In this document: positions 10,153-18,783 of the stretch, piece after piece
Numbering within the stretch: position 1 is the first letter of the stretch
Layout of the letters: each line of letters begins with the position of its first letter
Assembly (NCBI GenBank): GCA_029339505.1
Contig: JAQISU010000180.1
Location: 988,501 to 1,052,500, forward strand
Length of the DNA: 64,000 nt
Source: Unio delphinus
Taxonomy: Eukaryota > Mollusca > Bivalvia > Unionida > Unionidae
Direction of reading: 5' to 3'
Program-made: the position numbers and the translations under genes
The notes under the pieces: generated by a model
What the model was told of the DNA's origin: nothing
The model's database searches: none
The model's input: the letters and a program-made list of their open reading frames with translations, nothing else

Positions 10153-11553
10153 TTACATGTTTTCTACTGGTGCATCTACCACTCTCATTCTTCCTCCAAC
10201 ACCTTCGAGTAGCATTGATTTGTCGCTGAGAATGACAGCAACCGCTCTATAATTAGCAATAGCACCACGAGTCACATTAGCTCTAAAGTGTATATCAACG
10301 ACGGACTGTCTTGTTAAATCGAGATGTTCCAGTGAGAAGTAATAGATCGGATACAGATTTTTAAAATCATATTGTGATATTTGCAAACCAGTATCGACAT
10401 TTTGATCACGTGCCATAAATGACAACAGACGATGATACACGCGTGCAATATGATTTTCTGTGTAATTAAGTTGTATATCCTCGGATGGTTCCTGTTGGCC
10501 GTTTATTCTCAGTGAGATGTCTTTCACACCTAACTGATCAAATATCATATGACTGAAACGTTGATCGCCAACTCGTGTGTTATCCTGTAACGCAATAAAT
10601 ATATGACGTGGCGCAGCAACACCTTGTTTTGATGCTAGATTCCACGTGAATAACCCGTTCAGATTTGATTGCTTCACATCTGTACTCACGGTTAGCCAAC
10701 TCAACAACGACTTTCCTCCTTGGTCCATAAATGATAGTAATCGTTCTTCTGCGGTGATTGCTGGAGTCAACACTGGCATCCACAATGATATTTTTGTTAA
10801 ATTGACTTTACCGGCATCAGCATTGGGATTTGCAGCATCTGCTGGAATCCTCCAGATTGCGTCATTATCATCACTCTTTCGTACAAGCGATACTGTATGC
10901 TTCGCCCCGTAGATAACTTTTCTGACGTTTCTACAGAATCCAAAAATATGATGCAGTGGAATCGCACATGAAAATGATTTACTCCCTACTCCCAACATTG
11001 AGTTTCGTGTTGCAGCTCCTAGATTGAAATTAACGTCGTTGTTTATAACTACAGCCTCGACATCAGCATCATCATTAGCAGCACTGGCTTTTTTTGGTCG
11101 TCTTACAACAAATTGAATTCCTCCAGCGGTATTTTTAACATTCTTTGCAAACATCATAGAAGGTCCTGCTGATCTTGTATAATGATCAGAATATCTCGCT
11201 AACCCTATTATTGTTGTAGCCACATCAACATCGCGATCTATCGACTCGATTTCTTTTCCATCAATGAGGTATCTTGCACTCTCAAATAACGCCATAATAC
11301 CATTATTGACAAAACCGACTTGAGTACCAGCTGGATATGATGCTCCAGCAGCTGTTACAAGTTCTCCTTCTACTTCAATAAACGCTTCACAGGGCAAAAA
11401 ATATTTACTGGTATCATGGACTTGAAGTTCAATTCGCGATCGACTATTTGCGTCTATTGCATGATAAGCGTAATATTGATAATCGCGTACAGAATCATCC
11501 TTGCCAACTGGGGCGTCTATATCAAACGCCGGATCATGTGATTTTTTGAACAT
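10153..11553 (-). CDS. Major capsid protein, double-jelly-roll type
   Basis: 466 aa, ATG start, intact. Recognisable features in order: YAYHAIDANSRSRIELQVHD near the N-terminus, FIEVEGELV, VNNGIMALFESARYLIDGKE, IPLHHIFGFCRNVRKVIYGA with KHTVSL, then NLTKISLWMPVLTP, and a C-terminal beta region ending ALLSDK-like VILSDKSM. This set (NNG...LF...Y.I.G.EIESI; IPL.HIFGF; KVNL.KIS) is that of the Polinton major capsid family found across invertebrates, which forms the pseudo-hexameric trimers of an icosahedral shell. Length is at the short end (usually 450-650 aa). The gene is preceded by a leader holding a 25-bp motif shared with 6170-6191. Confidence 0.8.
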   Translation of the reverse strand: MFKKSHDPAFDIDAPVGKDDSVRDYQYYAYHAIDANSRSRIELQVHDTSKYFLPCEAFIEVEGELVTAAGASYPAGTQVGFVNNGIMALFESARYLIDGKEIESIDRDVDVATTIIGLARYSDHYTRSAGPSMMFAKNVKNTAGGIQFVVRRPKKASAANDDADVEAVVINNDVNFNLGAATRNSMLGVGSKSFSCAIPLHHIFGFCRNVRKVIYGAKHTVSLVRKSDDNDAIWRIPADAANPNADAGKVNLTKISLWMPVLTPAITAEERLLSFMDQGGKSLLSWLTVSTDVKQSNLNGLFTWNLASKQGVAAPRHIFIALQDNTRVGDQRFSHMIFDQLGVKDISLRINGQQEPSEDIQLNYTENHIARVYHRLLSFMARDQNVDTGLQISQYDFKNLYPIYYFSLEHLDLTRQSVVDIHFRANVTRGAIANYRAVAVILSDKSMLLEGVGGRMRVVDAPVENM

Positions 11554-11599
11554 TTTATTCTATTTATCAGAGTCTAAATCGTGAAATCATAAACGATTT

Positions 11600-12064
11600 T
11601 CATCGACGTAGTTTTTTAAAGCCGCTTCCTGCTATCATATTTGCAATATTGCTTTGGTCGGGAGTTAAAGCCATCGACGCTAATTTTTCGTCTACTGCGT
11701 TATTTATAATTCTACTAACACTTGCAGGCATTTCCGCTGTAGATGGTAACGGTTTCTTTGAAAATCCTTTGGATTTTTCTCGTAAATCACTTCATGATTT
11801 CACTAATGATGTTAATTTATTCTTCGCAGTTGAAAACGCTTTTCCAGCAAGATCTCCAACAGCACCAATACCCTTATCACGAATAACTTCAATTGCTTTC
11901 ATTCCTAGTTGTTTAGCCAACGGCATCACTTTTGGAGCCATTCTCGCAAATAACCCTGCAATGGTATTGCCTAAACCATCTCCGTAGTATGCTCTATAAA
12001 CTGGAAACCGTGAATTAACTACGTAGACGGGGGTTGGTTTATCATGATTGTAGTGTATGATCAT
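11600..12064 (-). pseudogene. Small virion-type protein gene interrupted by an in-frame TGA
   Basis: The reading frame opens at the ATG at 12064, runs 90 codons to a TGA at 11792-11794 and then stays open in the same frame for 63 more codons to a TGA at 11600-11602. The first part holds YRAYYGDGLG followed by an amphipathic helix region (GLFARMAPKVMPLAKQLGMK). The second part is basic and ends TPDQSNIANMIAGSGF plus KKLRR. The YxGxGLGxxxxxLFxxxxP pattern with a basic tail is what I know from small Polinton virion proteins, which run about 150 aa, so the stop is most likely a nonsense mutation (CGA to TGA by CpG decay fits). Readthrough cannot be excluded. A perfect palindrome copy lies 32 bases upstream. 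Confidence 0.7.
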
Positions 12065-12110
12065 TATTTGAAATCAGAAACCATTTTTCAATTGGAAACG
12101 CTAGCGTTTT
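12062..12110 (-). promoter_or_regulatory. Late-type promoter element, copy 1
   Basis: In the gene's sense the bases before the ATG at 12064 read caattgaaaaatggtttctg then atttcaaata. The same block, with one or two changes, precedes the ATG of the 331-aa gene at 13122. The palindrome AAACGCTAGCGTTT lies directly upstream (12096-12109). Confidence 0.5.
12096..12109. repeat. Palindrome AAACGCTAGCGTTT, copy 1 (intergenic)
   Basis: Perfect 14-bp palindrome about 32 bases upstream of the start of the small virion-type gene. Other perfect copies lie at 12327, 17573 and 19026; weaker ones at 8189-8204 (aaacactagcgttt) and 19668-19675 (core cgctagcg only). Confidence 0.85.
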
Positions 12111-12126
12111 TATTCAGTCTCGGTGA

Positions 12127-13122
12127 TTAATCACTGTGATACCCACTTTCGACTAACTCGTCAATGAAATCTCGATATGTTTTGATATCCATGATACCGC
12201 CGGCAAATAATCGTCTACAGATATCAGCTGCTTCATTAATAATTTCCGGTGAGTTATTTCCAGCTCGGAAACCTCCTACAAGAACTTCTAATCGTGATAT
12301 ATCATTGATAACACTACCAGGGCATGAAACGCTAGCGTTTTCACTCTTTGAGTTTCCACTGGAATCTTGCAATCCACTTCCGCTATAACCAGTTGCTTCA
12401 TCCTGTTTTTCTAAATCGGCTTCTTGTAATAAATAATCAAGAAAATCATCATCATCAGGTGGTAGTTGTTGTTTTTTAGGAGAGTAGAGTAGTTTCTTTG
12501 CAGGTTGCTGTCGCCGCCTTTGCAATTTTGGTAGTTGTTGTTTTTGTTTTTGTTCTTCAAATCGTTTATACACGTTACCCACCGCATTGATATATCCATT
12601 GTATGATAGACTATCTGTCTTAATTTGACTTTTTTCAGTTTTGATCTTATAGAATATATCAGCCCAGTGAGTTATATTTCTAACATATTTATGATGTTCT
12701 GGTTTCAACATTTTTTTTCTGTTTTCATAAGTCGTAACAACAAGCGCAGGAATATCTGCTAGTTTAGTCTCATCAATTGCTGCTAACCCGGTCTCGGTAA
12801 ATCTCACGCGTAAATCATCAACTGTTCTTTTTGATTCTATTTGTTCTATTTGTTCTGTTTGTTCAGTTTTCGCTGCTATTTTTTCGAGTTCACCAATAAC
12901 AGATTTTCCCGTCTCGGGAACATCTCCCAGTATAGCACGCTCTATCCCTTTCGTTGCTGTGGTTACTGGTTTAAACAATTCTTCGGATCCCATAGCAAAA
13001 TCAGTCTGAAGACTCTGTCGTTGTTGTAGTTTATTCCGTACAGAGTCACGAATTGGTACAAATCTCCTGATTGCATCCAGTCGTTCACGAGCCAATCGGG
13101 TTGTTAATGCTTCATTGACCAT
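12127..13122 (-). CDS. Conserved Polinton-type protein, unknown function
   Basis: 331 aa, ATG start, intact. N-terminal ~90 residues are basic and helical (LARERLDAIRRFVPIRDSVRN). The middle is a region with HHKYVRNITHWADIFYKIKT, then a Gln/Lys/Arg-rich linker (about 192-216), an acidic patch (PPDDDDFLDYLLQEADLEK) and a Ser-rich linker. The C-terminal ~60 residues form a compact helical domain (LEVLVGGFRAGNNSPEIINE ... LFAGGIMDIKTYRDFIDEL). That end domain resembles one recurring in Polinton internal proteins next to the capsid genes; its role is unknown to me (scaffold or core are options). Codons for NASVS in the Ser-rich linker are supplied by a copy of the element's palindrome (12327-12340). 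Confidence 0.6.
   Translation of the reverse strand: MVNEALTTRLARERLDAIRRFVPIRDSVRNKLQQRQSLQTDFAMGSEELFKPVTTATKGIERAILGDVPETGKSVIGELEKIAAKTEQTEQIEQIESKRTVDDLRVRFTETGLAAIDETKLADIPALVVTTYENRKKMLKPEHHKYVRNITHWADIFYKIKTEKSQIKTDSLSYNGYINAVGNVYKRFEEQKQKQQLPKLQRRRQQPAKKLLYSPKKQQLPPDDDDFLDYLLQEADLEKQDEATGYSGSGLQDSSGNSKSENASVSCPGSVINDISRLEVLVGGFRAGNNSPEIINEAADICRRLFAGGIMDIKTYRDFIDELVESGYHSD
12327..12340. repeat. Palindrome copy 2, inside the 331-aa gene
   Basis: Encodes NASVS in the Ser-rich linker of the 331-aa protein (context SKSENASVSCPG). Confidence 0.85.
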
Positions 13123-13172
13123 TATTTGAAATCAGAAACAATTTTTCAATTGCAAAACAATTTTTCAATCCA
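13120..13172 (-). promoter_or_regulatory. Late-type promoter element, copy 2
   Basis: In the gene's sense: caattgaaaaattgtttctg then atttcaaata and the ATG at 13122. The ttgaaaaattgttt half is repeated once more just upstream. The match to copy 1 covers about 30 bases ending at the start codon, which suggests a common core promoter or transcription start. Confidence 0.5.
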
Positions 13173-13452
13173 ACCTAACACCATCGGATGGTCATGGAAG
13201 TGTTATTTCGTCGTGAGACAGCTTCGTTCAATGATGAGGAAACTAGCAAAATTGTATATAAAAATAATAATACTGCTAGTTTCCTCACTTTTCCATTTGA
13301 TCAATCCGAACCAGCCATCAATTTTTTATTCACTGATTTCAACAGTTTTGATCAAAAAATGCTAAAAAAAAATTAAAATCTCTATGAGGGACGGTCACAA
13401 TCAAATAATGATACATGGTTGGTGAATCAAATAATGATAAATGGTTGGTCAA
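13123..13452. other. Largest intergenic gap of the element, with a hairpin
   Basis: 330 bases between the 331-aa gene and the next - strand gene. Near 13130-13170 lies a doubled promoter-like stretch (caatttttcaatt). A perfect 14-bp stem (tgaggaaactagca at 13235-13248, complement at 13274-13287) encloses a 25-base AT-rich loop with tatataaaa. Near 13395-13455 a ~24-bp unit (atggttggt-aatcaaataatgata) is repeated. A 62-codon + strand frame (13188-13376) covers the hairpin but has no recognisable domain; I do not call it a gene. Regulatory, ncRNA or origin functions are all possible. Confidence 0.6.
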
Positions 13453-13809
13453 TCAAAATTGTTCATTTTCTTGAATTAACGCCCGTAGGTTTCTAACTTT
13501 AGAATTAACCTCCTTTTTCAATTCGTATTCGTACCCCAATTCTTTTCGTATTCGTTCTACGATGGTATACAACGGAGCGAACACACTTACGTCACTGGAA
13601 AATGCGAGAGAGTCCTTAATAGAATTCTGAATTCTTTTGATGAGCGCATACTTCTTTGGTAGCATGTATTTATTGTTGTTAACTCCGTATTCTATGTCCT
13701 GAAAATCAGACATGATTTGATCAGGATTTAACCCATCTGATAGTTCAATATCCCAACTTTTCAATTTTGAAATCTCGGATAAAATGCTATTCATGTTTTC
13801 AGAATTCAT
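13453..13809 (-). CDS. Small hypothetical protein
   Basis: 118 aa from the ATG at 13809 (MNSENMNSILSEISKLK). The frame extends 15 codons further up to 13854, but that part (MCHIFHLEIYNCYRI) overlaps the end of the HNH gene by one base and looks like leader sequence. Predicted to be mostly helical and charged, with Leu/Lys/Glu periodicity near the C-terminus (YELKKEVNSKVRNLRALIQE). No family recognised. Its place behind the HNH and zinc-protein genes suggests an early or accessory function. Confidence 0.5.
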   Translation of the reverse strand: MNSENMNSILSEISKLKSWDIELSDGLNPDQIMSDFQDIEYGVNNNKYMLPKKYALIKRIQNSIKDSLAFSSDVSVFAPLYTIVERIRKELGYEYELKKEVNSKVRNLRALIQENEQF

Positions 13810-13853
13810 TATTCTATAACAATTATATATTTCTAAATGAAAAATATGACACA

Positions 13854-14345
13854 TTAGACATAACTAAATTGAATTTTTTGTCCCGTCCTTTTTGAAATAG
13901 CTGATCGATAAATCCCCTCTGCAACTTTTCGTACTGAGGATATACAAATATCGAAGTGCCTACCGGCTTCATTCATTGATTGAAATATTTTTTCTTCGTT
14001 AGTTATCGTATTCAAAGATTTCACAGATCTCGCTTTTTTCGAGTATTTCCCAGTCCCCCCTCGTTCGGTATTCTCACTTTGTGTAACAGCCTGCAGATTT
14101 GATAAAGAATTGTTTTTCGGATTAGAATCGATATGATCAATAACAAAATCATCCTCGATCAATCCATGGAAACACTCGTACACGAAACGATGATTGAGAT
14201 ATTTCTTCTTTCCAGCACCAAACATCAAATACCCCATACCATTATCCCACCCAACTGATTTCTTCAGTCTGCGGTTTCTTACAACACCATCACTGGATGC
14301 TTCATAATTTGTGATCACAGGGTGTTGTCTGAATTCTTGGTTCAT
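13854..14345 (-). CDS. HNH homing-type endonuclease
   Basis: 163 aa, ATG start. Residues about 9-30 (VITNYEASSDGVVRNRR) look like the NUMOD4 segment found in front of HNH nucleases. The HNH core follows: NHRFVYECFHG with His52, VIDHIDSNPKNNSLSNL with Asp70-His71 and Asn78-79. The C-terminal part (FQSMNEAGRHFDICISSVRK) resembles a NUMOD1 helix-turn-helix DNA-binding module. Such free-standing nucleases are homing-type selfish genes common in large DNA viruses and phages and make site-specific DNA breaks. Here it is packed between element genes. The frame is complete and the catalytic residues are present. Target is unknown. Confidence 0.8.
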   Translation of the reverse strand: MNQEFRQHPVITNYEASSDGVVRNRRLKKSVGWDNGMGYLMFGAGKKKYLNHRFVYECFHGLIEDDFVIDHIDSNPKNNSLSNLQAVTQSENTERGGTGKYSKKARSVKSLNTITNEEKIFQSMNEAGRHFDICISSVRKVAEGIYRSAISKRTGQKIQFSYV

Positions 14346-14359
14346 TCGTATACATAATA

Positions 14360-14788
14360 CTATTGTTTGTCTAATTCATCGTTTGGTTTAATGATAAATC
14401 TTTCGATGTAGTCTTGAGGAGTTCTTATGATTTTATCCTTGATACTGACTTTGTCAGCGTCAAGAATACTGACTTTGTCAGCGTCAAGAATACTGACTTT
14501 GTCAGCGTCAAGAATACTGACTTTGTCAGCGTCAGGGTTAAAATTTCTGATTGATTGTCCATTTTTTATTCTTTTATCATAATATCGCTTCAACTCCCTG
14601 TATCGCTTACCACCGCAATTCAAACACAACTGAGATTTTCCCCTAACCCCAACTCCACATCGTATGCACGGTAACGGACCAAGGCTTCCACGACGAAAGC
14701 TTTGCATATGATACCCACAGAACTCATTTCTGCATGATTTGTTACACGGGATTACTGATCCAATCATAAGCCACTTGCAGTGATTCAT
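14360..14788 (-). CDS. Cys-rich zinc-binding protein with DADKVSI repeats
   Basis: 142 aa, ATG start. N-terminal Cys/His set: C at 4 with W5, then CNKSCRNEFCGYH, then PCIRCGVGVRGKSQLCLNCGG, giving two likely zinc sites (a CxxxCxxxxCxxH knuckle and a CxxC...CxxC ribbon). The middle holds four copies of the octapeptide DADKVSIL encoded by 24-bp repeats. Similar short zinc proteins occur in dsDNA viruses of aquatic invertebrates, but I cannot name a function; DNA or RNA binding is likely. Its start is 41 bases from the divergent start of the polymerase gene, with an AT-rich shared promoter region. Confidence 0.65.
   Translation of the reverse strand: MNHCKWLMIGSVIPCNKSCRNEFCGYHMQSFRRGSLGPLPCIRCGVGVRGKSQLCLNCGGKRYRELKRYYDKRIKNGQSIRNFNPDADKVSILDADKVSILDADKVSILDADKVSIKDKIIRTPQDYIERFIIKPNDELDKQ
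14441..14540. repeat. 24-bp in-frame tandem repeat (x4)
   Basis: Four near-perfect copies of atactgactttgtcagcgtc plus aaga. On the - strand each encodes the octapeptide DADKVSIL; the length being a multiple of three keeps the frame open. The near-identity of copies indicates a very recent expansion. Confidence 0.95.
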
Positions 14789-14829
14789 ATATAAAAATCT
14801 TTCATTTAAATGCTTGTTTTAATTATAGC
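14789..14829. promoter_or_regulatory. Divergent promoter region, zinc protein / polymerase
   Basis: 41 bases between two head-to-head starts. The stretch is AT-rich, opens with the TATA-like tatataaaaa (14788-14797) and contains tcatttaaatg. Both transcripts must start here or within the neighbouring gene. Assignment is by position and base composition only. Confidence 0.45.
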
Positions 14830-17800
14830 ATGAAGGAATTAGGGAGAACACCTTCAAAAAATGCTGATAAGGAGTTTAAGAGATTATTAAAAATCAATCC
14901 TAGATTTAATCTCGATAAACCAAAAAAACGTAATAAACGTCCAATAGACGGAAACATGAAAGAGTTTAAGAGATTATTAAAAATCAATCCTAGATTTAAT
15001 CTCGATAGACCAAAAAAAAAAAAAAAACGTCCAAGAGACGGAAACATGAAAGAGTTTAAGAGATTATTAAAAATCAGTCCTAAATTTAATCTCGATAAAC
15101 CAAAAAGACGTAACAAACGTCCAAGAGACGGAAACATGAAAGAGTTTAAGAGATTATTGAAAATCAATCCTAAATTTAATCTCGATAAACCAAAAAGACG
15201 TAACAAAATCGATCCTAGATTTAATCTCGATAAACCAAAAAAACGTCCAATAGACGGAAACATGAAAGAGTTTAAGAGATTATTGAAAATCAATCCTAGA
15301 TTTAATCTCGATAAACCAAAAAAAACGTCCAAGAGAGATTACCCCTGGAAAGATGCTCAATTCAATCTCGATATAGCTTCTAATACACCAAAGAATACAA
15401 TTCTTGATAAAGCCATGATTAGTAAAATCAGAGACTGTTTTAATGAATTCAAGCGTGATGGAGCATCCTATTGTTGGTCAACATTTCGAATTGATGGTGT
15501 TGTTGATGCTACCATGACTGATGAAAAAGCAGCAGTGATAATTTCACGTGTTGGGGAAAAACGGCATTTTTTCCGAATCAAATTCATTATCGAAGTCGAT
15601 GGCAAATGGATTATTAAGGATAAATTTGAACCAATCCTCAAGAATAAAAAAGCTGTCATTGTGAGTAGAGATTCCAAACCAGGGATTCTAACCGGCATTG
15701 ATAAACCATACTACGAAAGATCTTATCCCGTAACAGCAATGGTTTATGGGATATATCCGTTAAATGATAAACCCGATATCGCAAAACTAGCTCCTATGAA
15801 ATATTCGTCAGGGCTTAATTGTGTAGCAGAACGAATAATAGAACACTTCACAAATGCATCCCGAGGAAATAAACTAACTGATCTGCGACGTAGGAAAATA
15901 ACCGAGTGGGAACTGACAGTGAAACAGCATGGTGCAAAGATTTCTGATATAGCTAAATTAGAAACATCATTACGATTCCCAATAACCGTTATGACGATAA
16001 CCGGAGAGGTTTTATACGAACCGAAATATAACAAAAATGGAGCACCAATACAGATTATTGATCATAACAAACACGCGTGGACACCTGCGGTAACAATATT
16101 TCCACGAGAACGAACCGTGAAATATATCCCTAAGGAGTTCGTCGGGGATGTTTTCTATGAAGAGAAATTATTTGATGCTATTCATGCGTTGTGTAAGGAT
16201 GATCCTGTGTCAGTGTGGTTACTTAGAAGTGATGAAGAATTCGATCAATTTGTAAAACCAAATGGTGAATTATATCGCATTGAAGAATTAGATAACAGAA
16301 TGAGAAAAATCGCTAGTGATTTTTCACCGGAGAATTCCCATGAAAAACTACTCACGGATAGTTTTACTATTCCATCAGTGGTAGCTCACTTCGCAAGAGA
16401 AAAAAACTGGCGTCCAACACGAAATGATTTTCTCGAGGATGTTAAATTGAGTTGCGTCGAATTTGGTCATGGAGGACTGTGGAATACGAAATACTCACGT
16501 GATGGTATGATTTCAATTGATATATCTGCGTGTTACCCCGGAAGTTTTCTCGGATATGGGGAATGCGCTGAGTACTTCAAACGATTTGGACACCCCACAC
16601 ATGAAATGACTCGTGTTGCGATTAATGGACCATTGCCTGATTTTGATTTAACCGGATTCGCTCGTGTGATATCATTCGAATTAGCTACAGGGTTACATCC
16701 GTGTAGCTATGTTTGGCTCGGTAGACACCTATCTGAAAAGGCCTGGATGCCAATAGTGCTATTGAGATATATGATTGATTGTGGTATGCTAATATCGTTG
16801 ATTGTTTCCGAGGCTATTATATGCTATCGAGCTCAGAAAGAAGTTTGGCTACCACAACCCGATCTAGATAGAATAATCAACGAACTACGAAAACAGTTTC
16901 CAGATTTCAGTGAAGAAGAAATCATAAATTGGTCTAAGAAGTTATTTGAAATTAAAAAAGAACAAGCAAAAGATCTCGGAAGAAGAATAATCGGTAAATT
17001 TACCCAGGGTGGACGATACGATAACGCAAAATATTCTTTGCGGTTGATCATAGATGTCGCTGAATACGATTTTATTGTAGCGGATTTAATGAAACAGGGA
17101 AAACTTGTATCCCGTAAGGATGCTTTTCTATCCAATGGTGAGAAATTAGGTACGGTTGTTACCTACTGTGATGGATATAATTCCCAGTACACACACTTAA
17201 GAAGTTCAATGTTAGCCTATGCTTCTATTAATCTATTTTCGATGATAAATAGATTTCCTAATACCGCGGTTAGAGTGGCCACTGATTCGATGTATATACA
17301 CAATAAGTACAAATCAGCTGTAGCGGCATTCACAGATCCCGAAGAAAATTGGGGGCGTTGGCGATTTAAAAAGGAGATGCTACATGAGTATTGTGAATCC
17401 GCAGACGTTGCCATGGATGATAAATATCTTTGTTGTAACCGTATTGAAATTCAATCAGAACTTTCTAATGCACCACCGGTATCTGATCCAGTATGTAGAT
17501 ACAAGACAGTTTATTTAAACGGTTGTGGTGGGTCAGGAAAGACAACTCGTGCAATTGAATTATTTCGTCGTGGAAACGCTAGCGTTTCTAACATGATTGT
17601 GCTAACACCGACTCACAGACTCGCCAGAGAGATGATACAACGAGGGGTAAATGCTTGCACTTATCACAGCTTCTTTCGATGGAAGGGTGACAAATGGACT
17701 CCTGATCGAATGGGTGATAAATTCATTCCTGAAATCATAATCTGGGATGAAATATGCACAGTGTCATTAGATGTATTAAAAACATTTCTTGAGTGGTTGT

Positions 17801-18783
17801 TAAACAAAAACACAAAAGTCGTCATGTGCGGGGATCACGGCCAACCACCACCATTTGTCGGTGCATCTCCACATGAATGGCTAAAGGGTTTTGTAGACTA
17901 CTATGAAGAAATCACCACTGATTATAGATCACTTGATGAACGATTACGCGAGTTCAAAGCGCTAATTAGATTACAACCGGATAGAATCCAATGCGAAATA
18001 GCGCGTGAAGTGATTTCAGAAACTCCAATGAATGATTTCTGGGAAACATGGAGACCAAACGATTTGATCATTGCAAGTAGAAAAATAGTCAGGGACACAC
18101 TTCAAATGAAGCTATTTGAATTGCATAAAGAAAAATTTGCAACGCTTCCAGTACCCCTTTGTTATAGGCCATCGGATACACGAAAACAGAATATTGAAGT
18201 TGATATTCCAGGACAGAATGAAAAACAAATTCTGGTATTAAATGATATTGTGCTGGTTGATATCAATGTCGTTGAAGATGCATTGCGTGCTAATAAATCC
18301 CCGTGGACGCTAGGATACGCAGCAACAATACACTCTTCACAGGGATTGACTATATCGAATACAATTGTTTGGATGGTGGATAATCACATCGAATGGTCAA
18401 ATTTAGTCTATCTCGCAGTATCCAGAGTACGAAACATAAATCAACTTCGAAGAGTTGTCCTCGATGATGAAATCATTGGTGATGATAATGACACAACAAT
18501 AAGTGATATTGATGTTAGCATCATTAATAAAAAACTCTCCGGTTACAAACAACAGGACAAAAAAAAACAACGAGAATTTGATATTGATGCTGAACTAATA
18601 ATCACTTTGAAGAAACAACAGAATAATCACTGCGCGAGTTGAAATTGTATAATGCGTTGGCAGTATTCGGATAAGGATCCTCGCCAATTCACCGTAGACA
18701 GAAAAAATAACAATCTCGGTCATGTCAGAAATAATGTGATGTTGACTTGTCTTGAGTGCAATAGACGCAACGGTGCTAGTTAA
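14830..18783 (+). CDS. Family B DNA polymerase-SF1 helicase fusion, with HNH tail cut by a TGA
   Basis: 1270 aa from ATG 14830 to TGA 18640-18642. Residues ~15-165 are five Lys/Arg-rich 30-residue repeats (FKRLLKINPRFNLDKPK). Palm motifs: A, SIDISACYP (Asp564); B-like, GRRIIGKFTQGG (~717-728); C, VATDSMY, keeping Asp819 but with Ala where most family B enzymes have the first Asp of DTD. Then an SF1 helicase: Walker A GCGGSGKT (898-905), Walker B IIIWDE (Asp973), GYAATIHSSQG (~1162) and YLAVSRV. After the TGA the same frame continues 46 codons to TAA 18781-18783 with an HNH signature (QFTVDRKNNNLGH, LTCLECNRR). The TGA sits where the second Cys of the first CxxC knuckle is expected, so the HNH is probably lost by mutation. 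The polymerase-helicase order recalls a family I know from fungal and invertebrate genomes. Role: genome replication. Confidence 0.8.
14872..15335 (+). repeat. 90-bp in-frame tandem repeat in the polymerase N-terminus
   Basis: Units begin at 14872, 14962, 15052, 15142 and 15268, each starting gagtttaagagattatt; the fourth unit is shortened and rearranged. Each full unit encodes 30 residues rich in Lys/Arg/Asn. Copies differ mainly by Arg/Lys and homopolymer changes (an A12 run near 15010). Confidence 0.95.
17573..17588. repeat. Palindrome copy 3, inside the helicase domain
   Basis: GAAACGCTAGCGTTTC, a perfect 16-bp palindrome. It encodes NASVS between the Walker A helix and the next strand of the SF1 helicase (context RRGNASVSNMIV), probably a surface loop. 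Confidence 0.85.

Noticed and set aside
10580..10912. Frames antisense or out of frame within the major capsid gene
   Set aside because: Shadows of the 466-aa capsid frame, which has clear family motifs.
13126..13376. Two small + strand frames in the intergenic gap
   Set aside because: No recognisable domain; the sequence is better explained by the hairpin and promoter motifs.
14823..15332. 169-codon - strand frame opposite the polymerase N-terminus
   Set aside because: It is the shadow of the 90-bp repeat of the polymerase gene on the other strand.
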